Source: Takakia lepidozioides (Eukaryota; Streptophyta; Takakiopsida; Takakiales; Takakiaceae). From it: a DNA stretch of 64,000 bases. The stretch is from NCBI GenBank assembly GCA_030704615.1, contig CM060732.1:24740001-24804000 (forward strand), read 5' to 3'. Within the stretch, counting starts at the first letter, position 1. The number at the start of each line of letters is the position of its first letter. Of this stretch, positions 11,701 to 21,085 are shown in pieces. The position numbers and the translations under genes are program-made. The notes beneath the pieces are model-generated. The model was not told where the DNA came from. It saw only the letters and a program-made list of their open reading frames with translations, and searched no databases.

Positions 11701-14700
11701 ATTGCCCACACAACGGGCAATTGCACTCTCCCTTTCCTCTCTGCTTCTGTTTGCTGTTCAAAGGTAGGCTTCCTGCCCTGAGTTTAAATTTCAGTCTAGT
11801 GCCGAGAGTGGGTAGACCCTTGAGGTCATCCAAGATGTCCTCCCCCATGTCACAGACTGGAAACAAGTTCAGGGAAGTTTTCTGCCTAACTTCATTTTCA
11901 TCAGACAATCTCATGGCAACAGACATGGCTGAAGACACTACAGCCTCTAAGTCAGATTTATCCAGCAGGGTCAAGACTTGCGGATACAGGTCCAGGTCCT
12001 TGAGGATCTCTTCTACTCTCTTCTGCCAGGACTTAGCCTGTTTGACAGGGCGGTCCTGTTTCCAAGATATAGAGTCGATTAACTTAGGATATCTGGTGTT
12101 GGGCATATGTTGCAGCTGACCCCACCATCTGACCTTGAATTCATCTCGTCGGGAGCTTAAGGACGGAATGCCAAACTCACCCCGAACAGCCACATTGGCT
12201 GTTTTGGAGCATGCTGACATACACTCCTTAAGCACCCCCACTTGAATGGACTCTAGAGACTTAGCCTGGTTGGAGTTATCAACCCATATAGCAGATCCGT
12301 ACTCCAAGGCAGGTCTAATAACGCGACAAAGCATGGTTTCCTTAACCTCAGAGTTGACCCCTCTGCAGTGGAAAAATTTAGTGAGCCCCAGAGCTTTGCC
12401 CTTGCCAGTTTGAACAACTTTCCGGATATGTGCATCCCAATTACAATTGGAGGAGAACTCAACGCCCAGGTAAGTGTAGGAAGGGAGGACCGGGATCTCT
12501 TGGCTACCCCACTGCCACTTAAGATCACTTCCTCCCTCTCCTCTGTCGTTGAATGCTACCACTGCACATTTGCTGACATTAGCCTCTAGCCCCCAAAGAT
12601 CAAAGTATCTCTTCGCGCAATCAATCAACTCCTGGAGATTGGTTGGAGTCTCCCCTATGCCTGCGAAGTCATCCGCAAACATAAGGGCTGGTATGGTGGT
12701 ATCACCCACCCTTAACCCAAATCCCTCACTTTCCACATCCTCGAGGAGTTGATTGATGAAAACATTGAAGAGCAGAGGGGAGAGAGTACATCCTTGAGCT
12801 ACACCTTGGTCTATGTCAAAGAAGTTGGACTTCTGTCTGTTAACAGTGACACAGCTTTTGGTGTGAGCATACAAGTTGTGGACAACTCTCCACATCTTTC
12901 CCTTGATCCCACAAGACCAGAGGCGGAACCATAGGCCATCTCTCCACAGTGTCATAAGCCTTTTGGCATCCAGGAAAAAGACATAAGTGGGTTTCCCTTC
13001 TTTTTTCCTTCCCTGGATAATCTGGCTTAGAGTGAAGATATGATCCACACAGCCCCTGTTTTGCCGAAAGCCAGCTTGGCCTTCGTGGAAACAACCTCTA
13101 GACTCCAGATCAACCTCGAGACGAGTACTTATAACTCTGCAGAATGTCTTGCCAACAGCATTGAGGAGCGTGATGCCACGGTAGTTCCCCGGTTCTTCTC
13201 TGTCACCCTTCTTGTATAGATTGACAATGACCCCCTGTCGCCAGCGAAAGGGGATCATTTCAGTCTTCCAGATAAGGTTAAAGAGGAGAACTAGGGCCTC
13301 TATCATGGGATCGCCACCGTGCTTGATAAGCTCGTTGACAATACCATCAGATCCACCAGCTTTATATCCATTTAAATGTTCAATTGCTTCCACAATCTCA
13401 GAAGAACTAATGGGAGCATTATAAGCCATTGAAATATACTCCAGTTCATCAGGGCTGTTTTGAATCGTAGGAACAGTTTTTCCAACTGTGTCCCTCCATT
13501 CAGCAGAAGACCCCTCACTGTTAAACCTAGAAGTTCTGCCAAGGATACTGTAGTGAGTTTCAAAGGTTTTGACAATGTCAACCGATGAAGTCACCACTGC
13601 ACCTTTAGTAGTCTTCAGCGCTTGTACTTGCTGACCGTTTTTCGGCTTGTACAAACGTTGAAGGGCCAACCAGAATTTCTTGTCATTACCACCATGGTGG
13701 TTTGAGTTTATTTCACTGTATAACTTGTCCCAGTATAATTTCTTCTGAGACCTAACAAGCTGATTGATATCTTTACGGAGCTGGTAGTACCTCGCCCACA
13801 ATTCTCTGTTGGTTTCCAAATTGCAGCACTCTTTATAGAGGGCTCGTCTCTCAACTATCTTGTCTGCGGTAGAGCAGTTAATTGGTGGACTAATGAGATT
13901 AAACTCTGAGAGAGAGAGAGAGAGAGAGTATAAGAAACTATATACTGACCCTAAGAGCCATGGTATGAAGTAGAACAACAATCAGTTGAATTGAATACAC
14001 AATGTGTCACTCAAATTCATAGATGTAGAGATGATGAGTATGCACAAGGCTTGATAACCTGCAAGATTTTGACTTGTTTGCGTAGGTCTTCTACTTGCTT
14101 GGCAGTAGGCCGCTCACTGATCTCTTGCTGGAGCCCTTCAAGGAATGCATCCTGCCACCCCATGCCACCCTGTTACACATCATGTTCTGCCCCTGGAGTC
14201 CACTTCTGTTTGTAAAGCAATTTCTTTGGCACCCTCCCAAGTGCTCCATGATTTGAGTGCAAAAAAATCGACTGCAGGCTAAATCATCCACTGTTCACAT
14301 ATTACATCGACACAGTTGCTTTCACTGAAGTCTCTCTCACCTTTTCATTGATGAGAGCATTAAGTCTCTTCAGCTCCACAAGGTGCTGTTCACGCTCATT
14401 TGATAGTGTGGTCTCTGTGTTGTGTAGCTCTAGATGCAGCTCTGATATAATCTTCTCCTTGGCACTCAGGGAAGCTTCCAGGTTGCTGCTTGCCTCATTG
14501 TCTAGCCTGCTTTCACATGCCACAGAAGTTGAATGCCAAAACTACCCTCATTGCAAAGGCTGTAAAGTGGAACTTCGAAAAAGTTCAGAGAGAGGAAGGT
14601 CTCTGCAATTTTAGAGTGTGTTCTGGAATCATGGACATGCTCTGCAGAGAAAGTGTGGTTTCTGGTGGCTGCTCACCAAAATCTGTAACCACCTAGTTTT

Positions 14701-17700
14701 AGAGTGTGTTCTGGAATCATGGACATGCTCTGCAGAAAAAGTGAGTGGTTTCTAGTGGCTGCTCCTCACTCGAATGTCATCATGCTTCAATTTTACATGA
14801 AGCCAACTTCTCCCGCAAGGGGAAGAGACTCCTATTTATGCTAACTTCAGTTGGCGTCATCTCTCTCTCAAGCCAACTCACCCAGAGGGCTTACCGTTCC
14901 TGGAACTCTGCCTCCTGGTTGTGCACTGCCTGAAGTTGTGACCGCAATTGCTCCTGCCAACCTAACGCAAGTTAATATTTTAAGAAGGTAATATTGGTAT
15001 AATTTCTTACCTTGCACCATGTATACATCTTCCTTTCAAATTCTTTTCTGGTGGAGTTTGAACATTGGACAAGCTTGTTAGCCGTTAGAACAGAGAAGTC
15101 AACTTATTTCCAAGCACCAGCTTTCATGTGAGAATATCTCTCTCTCCAACAAGCTCTCTGGGCTTCTTGTCGACGTTATAAGTCCCTTTGTTATTTTTCT
15201 CTCAGCTCTATCACAAGATTACAGCTACTATTTTCTCATGTATCAACAAGCCCCTAGGGACCCCAAATCACAAGACTGGGAAGAGCCGTCTGATCATTAC
15301 ATGCCTCTCTCCTCCCTCCCTGTAGCCGACATTATAAAGTACTATTTCATTTCACTTCTCTTCACTCTGTCTCCTCAGATACTGGCAGCTCTGCCCAAAA
15401 CACTTAGAACGCAGTTTTCAGCCTTGTTCACACCATAGATTATATCTAGGTTTATATCTGTCAAAAACGTGAAATTTCAATTGGAATCTAACGCAGAAAA
15501 ACCTTTTCTCTCTCCAGGCTCATAAGTCGGCTCTGTGCACGGTCCACTTCGTCGGTCAGCAGGTTCAGCTCTGACTGCTTTGCTGCACTGATCTCCTCTG
15601 AACATCAGGTAAAAGCAAGAAAACTGAGAGAGTAGTCTTGTCCGCAATTTCAGCAAAAAGGACAGGCGGAGAGAACAAGGAGACGAAAGGAACTCTATTT
15701 CCCCGATGGAAGCTCAAAGAGCTTCTGGGACAAGATGCATAATGAGCAAAGACAGAAGAATTAGCATGCAGCTGAGAGCTTGCTCTTTCACTTTTAAAAG
15801 ACCTTCAGCAAAGGCATACTTTGCATTGTACTTGACAGTCAGGTGCTGCAACCTGAAGGGTCTGCTCATTGTGCATTCCAGGAAACATGGAGCTTAACTT
15901 CCCATCTCGTGGGCCGTGCTTGTGCATTAGCTCTAAGGGGTTAATAGATAGTTTGACTGAGGATGTCCTTCTTGAGTTTAAAACATATAAGGAAAGAGAT
16001 GCCCAGTCAGTATTAGTGCCCAGCATGATCTATACAAATTATACTTTTATGCAGGACATCAAGTTTGGAAAATGGCAGGGAAACTGGAACACTTAATCTG
16101 AGACAAGTTAATAGAAAAAGCAAGGGCGTGTTGGGCAACACCAGACTGAGCTCGAAGATCAAAGAGCTGGCTCTGCCCATACTCATGAAGCCGCTGCATA
16201 TTCTGCACACTCTCTTTGGCTGCCCGTAACTGATCTTGTAGAAAACTCTCCCTACAAGCAGGCAAATGAGTTCAACGTTGGTCTCAATCTCGTCTCCCTG
16301 TCTCGCTGTGTCTCTCTCCCCATGTTGAAGATAGCAATGGAACTGATAACTGTTCTAAACTTACATTTACAAATTTTTCAACTCATAATGACCACTGTTA
16401 CTGATCGATGATGCAAAGAACTGCCAACAGTCGAAAACGGAAGTTCATCTTTAAGCCCTTGCACATTACCTCTCTTTGAGCACTTCCAGGTTCTTTTGAC
16501 TTTCCTCTGCCAGGCTTCTCTGCTTCATCTCTACAATTTCCTTCACTTTTTCCTCCATCTGTGGACAATGGTACAAAACAGATAAACCCTATTGCCTCAT
16601 TATATTTCATTCCCCACTGCTGACTGTACCGTTCTCTAGAGCAACTCAGGCTAAATCTAAAGTGCCCGCAGCTGGACAAAGCATTTTGAGCAGCTCTGTC
16701 TCTAGCTACCTTTCTCCCCTGGAAAACCTGCAACGGGAGGACCGCCTATGTCCAGCTTGCACAGGGCGCAACCGGGAAATTGAAACTGAAGAACACTTCT
16801 TCTATTGCCCTCTATACTATGAGATCCGTGGGAGATTGCACTGTCTATTCCGCGGAACCCAATCTCTCACTGAAGTCTTCCACTATGAGGATCAGAAATG
16901 CTTGGCAGCTTACCTGCACGAGGCCTTCACCCTTGGACAATCACTCGAGCAATAGTTTTTATTTTTGGCTCTGGTTTTGTTTCCTCTCTCATGTTTTCTT
17001 CCATTTTGTCCCATAAGCTCTATGAGCTTTCCGCAGACGTTATAAGCACCATTTCATTTCATTTCCCCTGTCACTACTATTTGAAGTCACAAATTACCAT
17101 ATCAATTTCTTGCTCAAGCCAAACCGACTGGAAGGGAGAATCCTCCCAATTAATAACTAGTGTCTAATACATTCCAGGAAAAACCTGTGGGAGTTGCAAA
17201 GATAGATGAACTGCCAATAAGCATATCAAGGAAAAAATTTGAACAAAGAGGAGTCATATTAACCTGCTGTTCCAATAGCCGGTTACGTTCCTCCAAGCGG
17301 CGAACAGTAGCTTGCTGATTCTTAAGATGGGCAGCCTCTGTGCGATATTCCTCCAGCTCTTGCTTCATTTTGCGATTCTCAGACTCCAGCTCTGCCACCT
17401 TCCCTGCCACCTCCTGGAGCAATTTGGCAAGACAAAGAAAGATTTGCCTCAATTGGGTTAGCAAACTGATGTGATATAACAAGTTGGGCACGTAGAAGCC
17501 TAGAGCATCCATACCTTCGGGAGATTACTTAGCGGTATTCTGCATTCATTGTGAGGGACGTCTATATTGTGTATTATATTAAACATATATCATCGCCTTA
17601 CAAGTGGTACTAGGGTTTGTCAGTTTCCACATAAACGTCTCAAATTCTCTCTCTCTCTCACTCGCATCCTGAAGGAAACAAATCCTCCTTGGTTCACCCC

Positions 17701-19846
17701 AACCTTATACAGTAACCTGAGATCAGAGAAAGTTGTCTACTTTTGGAATCGCTTGAGAGTATTACACCAAGAACCTGAAGAATAGGCAGCTGGCAGTCCT
17801 CAGTCATTCAAAAGCTGATATTCCTCAGATAATGCACAAGCTGCAACGTTGGAGGCTGGTGAATCAGAATGCTAAGATCCAAACTCTACCACACCAGGTC
17901 CTTCAACTAAAAGATCTCTTTGATGGGATTTCCTTGGTAGAGATCCTGATCAGGTATACAGTCTGTTAGGGCTACTGAACATTGTATCCACAATTCTTCA
18001 CTACATTCCCAGCTAACAATCATCGTCAAATAAATTCCTTGTCGCCACAATGTATAGACACCCTTGACATACTTACTGTTGCAGAAGATAGCGCTGGAAC
18101 GGGGTCAGGGGCCTCATAAAGTTTTTGATAAATGTTGAGAAATGCATTCTCTCCAAATTTGGCACGCTTTGTAAGATTGTCCACCTCTTCCTGGTAGCCC
18201 TTCAGCAGCGCTGGAAATGTTTTCGTCTTATCCTCCAATCCAGCCTTCTTGAAATCTGCAAAGAGAGGAACAATTTCAACGGTGTCAAAGCAATTTAGGA
18301 ACCCAATTCAACAAGCTTATCCAAGTTAGGAGCTGAAGTGAAGGTGCCAGAAAATATATCGATATGAATCAGTCCTTTAGGGGTACCCCCAACAGCGAGC
18401 TCCAGAGGAAAGGGCTACAGGTCTATAGGTCTTCTGAGATCAGCTAGAATAAGCTAACTTTTTCAAATGAGCATCAATGTGTGTGAGCAGCCTGATGTGC
18501 TCTCTCAAGTAGGCTTAGGATTTACCATCATAATATCATGGGAGCAAGAATTATGAGAATGTGTCTCCCTATCCCACAGAACAGGTGGTTAGATTGTACT
18601 CATAAGACGTTGTTTGCCGTAGCCTTGTGGCCATTGACCCCGCGCCCAGTTTGAGCGGGAACAAAAGGGACAGAACCTACCTCTGTCAGGGGCTGACGTT
18701 GGTAGTAAGACTTACCTCCATATAAAGAATTAATCCGGTGGTTAGAGTGATAGCCACAAGGATATGGCAATCTCAGAAACTCAGCAAATTTCCTTCTCTT
18801 TTACTTCTCTTCCACATCAACGTTTCCTCAGATGCCAGAGCCCTCAGGTAAGGAGTGGAGATGCCCCAAAAATCGCTAGCTAGCACCACAAACCAAAGTA
18901 TGTCATAATCTAGTTTGAACACAACCCCTTTATCTGCAATATGCGCGCCAATGCACCCCCATCCTTGTAGAACCATGCTTTATGAGAGAAAGCAGATAAT
19001 AGAGATAGCAGCAGTGTTACATACCGCGAGTGCTTTCAGCGAGCTTTCGTCGATTTTTGATGCTGCTCTCTTGATTCTCCCCAATCTTCCGCCCTTGCTC
19101 ATCCAATCTCACTCGCCACGTCTCCAAATCAAAATCTGGTAATATTCCAGACCCATCGCGTCATTAGTGATCTGTAAGAAAACTCCCCTCCGTAGTCTGC
19201 CGATATTGCACCCAGCTTCATGCCAATTCATGGCAACTGGGTAAAACTAAGTGAAATGGACACAAATCTGGCATCTAATTGGGACGAGCCCTATTGGCAG
19301 TCTCCCAAACAACTCCCACTATCGAAAGTGAAGAAAATGAGCAAAAGAAGCAGGCAGAGTTTCCAAGAAGAAACTGCTAGAGCGTGTCTTTCTGTTTCTC
19401 TTCTTCACCAACGACGAAAGTATCATCAAAATCATATAGGCCATCAAAACCCAAACCCTCAGGGACTTTGATTTGTTCCAATCCATCCACAAAGGCTGTC
19501 TCGCAACTGAAATTCTATCGTAACTTTTGCATACTCTCTTGCCGCCCTAACCCCTTCCCAAATTCTATAAACACGATCCCACCCTGTCCTTGCAATAGAA
19601 CATCTTCCTTTCCTCGTCCCTAGAAAGAACCCACCTTCTGCTTTACGATGTGCAGACTCGGATCTAGTCTACCCGAACGTATTTCGAGATTTGCAGTACG
19701 ATCTCGGTAAACCTACCTTTCCAGAAAGCTAGCACGAGAGGAATGGGAGAAGCTGAATTGAACACCAATGCTCCTGACACCGGCCGTAAACTCTCTCTCT
19801 CCATCCAGCCATCGCTCACACCCCCATCCGCCATTGCTCCCTCCAT
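5797..19846 (-). CDS. CASP: CASP: Golgi coiled-coil membrane protein (CUX1-related), 19 exons
   Basis: Exons: 19846-19717, 19135-19025, 18255-18077, 17413-17264, 16558-16470, 16251-16142, 15597-15503, 14953-14895, 14509-14341, 14151-14059, 10628-10506, 9974-9855, 9456-9373, 9220-9110, 8802-8659, 7367-7266, 7122-7043, 6409-6320, 5896-5797. They join in frame to 712 residues, close to the size of plant CASP. Diagnostic stretches are LLKGYQEEVDNLTKRAKFGE, NQQATVRRLEERNRLLEQQ, KTLLLDKNRKMEHEL-like AVGYNSVEAEDWELATRGED, VICSQRDRFRQRLRETED and KYKKIYEDDINPFTAFSKK. The long coiled coil is followed by GIRDKITLTSGRFLLGNK and one hydrophobic segment (ARTFIFFYSIGLHLLVFASM), the C-terminal anchor. In the family CASP is a tail-anchored golgin-like protein of intra-Golgi transport. 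Intron 10 (14058-10629) is enlarged by a LINE. The acceptor of exon 9 and the last exon are the least certain. Confidence 0.93.
8245..8350 (+). mobile_element. LINE family A fragment, 3' coding part
   Basis: In a CASP intron, on the strand opposite the gene. The translated text reads PLFTNFQNLEAEPKA, then SSHTQQVDAL after a shift, matching the C-terminal part of the LINE ORF at 11.3-13.9 kb. It is degraded and flanked by tctctctatc-type sequence. Confidence 0.7.
10060..10140 (+). mobile_element. Retroelement family B 3' tail fragment
   Basis: Contains (CT)n followed by acgttataaagcaccatttc, the 3' end motif shared with copies near 15.15, 15.33 and 17.03 kb. It lies in a CASP intron, antisense to the gene. 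Confidence 0.5.
10145..10440 (+). mobile_element. LINE family A 3' end fragment with a second tail copy
   Basis: Begins within the HTQQIDACVKGFLEDIW part of the family A ORF and runs to the terminal block caatggccacaaggctacgg ... tatgagtacattctc at about 10300-10350. A second terminal block follows at about 10388-10432. Both tails are followed by pyrimidine-rich sequence. Inserted in the intron between CASP exons 10506 and 9974. Confidence 0.75.
10790..11335 (-). mobile_element. 5'-truncated LINE family A copies stacked on the tail of the main copy
   Basis: Two further partial copies abut the larger LINE. One spans about 10854-11330, starting at LKFKLRAGSLPLN and running through the zinc-knuckle to the terminal tgagtacaa block; it is nearly identical to 11336-11800. 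The other is a short tail at about 10800-10853, followed by (GA)n at about 10791-10815. Each junction is a short tctct run on the minus strand, so the copies look inserted into each other's (CT)n ends. Confidence 0.8.
11331..13907 (-). mobile_element. LINE family A: 5'-truncated non-LTR retrotransposon with intact reverse transcriptase ORF
   Basis: A single long open frame (stop at 11336-11338, open to about 13981 through a microsatellite) encodes a non-LTR reverse transcriptase. In order: GYKAGGSDGIVNELIKHGG, NYRGITLLNAVGKTFCRVIS, QAGFRQNRGCVDHIFTLSQ, motif A FFLDAK, VAQGCTLSPLLFNVFINQLL, catalytic ALMFADDFAGIG, LGVEFSSNCNWDAHI. Near the C-terminus is a CCHC knuckle, CNCPLCGQSEDSIHFLIHC. No endonuclease domain is present, because the copy is 5' truncated at a (GA)n run. 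Motif A looks changed: DAKRLMTLWRDGLW is what a net 3-nt loss from a usual DxKKAYDTVWRDG stretch would leave. The stop lies about 6 nt from the element end. It sits in CASP intron 10 in the same orientation as the gene. The clade is uncertain. Confidence 0.93.
13908..13928. repeat. (GA)n microsatellite at the LINE 5' junction
   Basis: Uninterrupted (GA) run of about 21 bases directly at the truncated 5' end of the LINE. A similar run lies beyond the stacked tails at about 10791-10815, as expected if the whole nest entered one (GA/CT)n tract. Confidence 0.9.
14610..14770. repeat. Tandem duplication of about 86 bp in a CASP intron
   Basis: Two adjacent copies of a block beginning ttttagagtgtgttctggaa and running through catggacatgctctgcag and tggctgctc, starting near 14608 and 14697. 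Identity is high, so the duplication is recent relative to the other tandem copies here. Confidence 0.85.
15120..15400 (+). mobile_element. Retroelement family B 3' fragments (two tails)
   Basis: The tail motif occurs at about 15172-15190 (gacgttataagtcccttt) and about 15327-15355 (gacattataaagtactattt, then catttcacttc), each after a ctctct-rich or ctccctccct stretch. It matches the 3' end downstream of the family B coding fragment at 16.6-17.1 kb. Confidence 0.5.
16622..17070 (+). mobile_element. Retroelement family B 3' coding end with CCHC knuckle
   Basis: The frame from about 16662 to the stop at 16953-16955 encodes a LINE-like C-terminus with a zinc-knuckle: CPACTGRNREIETEEHFFYC, preceded by LENLQREDRL and followed by PLYYEIRGRLHCLFRG. 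The stop is followed by about 80 nt of pyrimidine-rich sequence and the tail gacgttataagcaccatttc. No reverse transcriptase is left. It is antisense to CASP, inside an intron. Confidence 0.65.
18594..18736 (-). mobile_element. 143-bp LINE family A 3' end with 10-bp target site duplication
   Basis: The sequence matches the last about 143 bp of the family A LINE. It is bracketed by perfect ggtggttaga repeats at 18584-18593 and 18737-18746. The duplication places the element's 3' end exactly at ...tatgagtacaa on the minus strand. Here the target is not a microsatellite. Confidence 0.92.
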
Positions 19847-21085
19847 CTCGTCGTAGCAATCTGGCCAGATCTTCAACAGACTGTGCACATATCGATCAAA
19901 CCCAACTAGCTGAAATCACACACCAAACAATGAGCGTCCCCGTTCCACCCTTGCTCTTGTTTGATCTGTGGATCCTGTACACCACTTCTTGATCTCACAT
20001 TTTCAAATCAGTCCACTCGCTGTGGGCAGACATTGCCTCTAGTGCAACATGTGGGTGATGGAGCCAAGGTCCAAGCCGATTCCGGAGAATTGAAACACAA
20101 ACAACCCAATCTGTAGACAACAATTGCAACCGGGCCCGCACTTGAATCCTGAGAAAGAGACGATCGGAGCCGAGTCCGAGTCTTGTCAATTTCTCCTTCC
20201 CTGCCTTCTTCTTTTTTTCTTAAAGCGAAACACCCGGAAATTTTGTAAATTATAATATTATTCTCATTATTATTATGTGGAATTCATCTCCATCATCCAT
20301 GTCAATCATTTCTATAAGAAGCCTTGACTCACACTTAAGAAGGGGGGAAGAGAATGAAAATACACTTCTATCTCCCCTGCTCTTGTGATTTGGCTGCAGT
20401 GAAGTTTTGTATGATGGTGTTCCAGAAGAGACACAAAGGAATCTTGCAAAACACAACACCTAGCTTGTGCATCCATCTGTCTACCTTGTAAAATTTCTAC
20501 CAAGAGTCCCAGCAAGGAATAGAGTAGTGAAATATATAGCCACAAAACTCAACTCAATGCTTCACCTTGAAGCTGTTTCCAAGCTTGTCACAATTAAATG
20601 TTCAAGTGCACTTTGTATCTGAATCATGCAGTTACGTTTCACCCCCCCCTCTTTCTCACACAAAAAGCAGTGAACAAAGGAATTTCCTTTCTGTGTGAGG
20701 AAACCCCTTAGCAAACTTTTAAAACCAAAAACATCAATCACATGAAATTGACAGACCAGGCTGGGTCGCCGATCAGAGATGCTAGCTAAGGAGAGTGGTC
20801 AGCCGAGGAGAGTGGTCACAGTAGAGCCACCATACAGGGAAGGTAAGCTACACCAAAAACAGCAATTAATGCCAAGGCATAAACTAGGCCAAGCTGCATG
20901 TCTTCATGGCGCACTACCGTATTCCTATCACTAATTGATGTGGAGGCTAGTTGGGACCTAACAGCCAACCTACTCAGCCAATGCAATGTGTCTGCCTTTG
21001 TGTCCACAAGTCCTCTTACAGAAAGGGCAAAGCTCTCCAGATGCTGCATGCTTGTGGTTTCCTCGGGAGAGCTTGCAGAGCAAGG
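19847..21085. other. Intergenic: CASP promoter side and PARP3 3' flank
   Basis: Contains the presumed CASP 5' UTR and promoter (upstream of 19846 on the minus strand) and the sequence downstream of the PARP3 stop at 21086. Small repeats occur (gagagtggtca at about 20793 and 20809). No gene or RNA was recognised. Confidence 0.5.
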
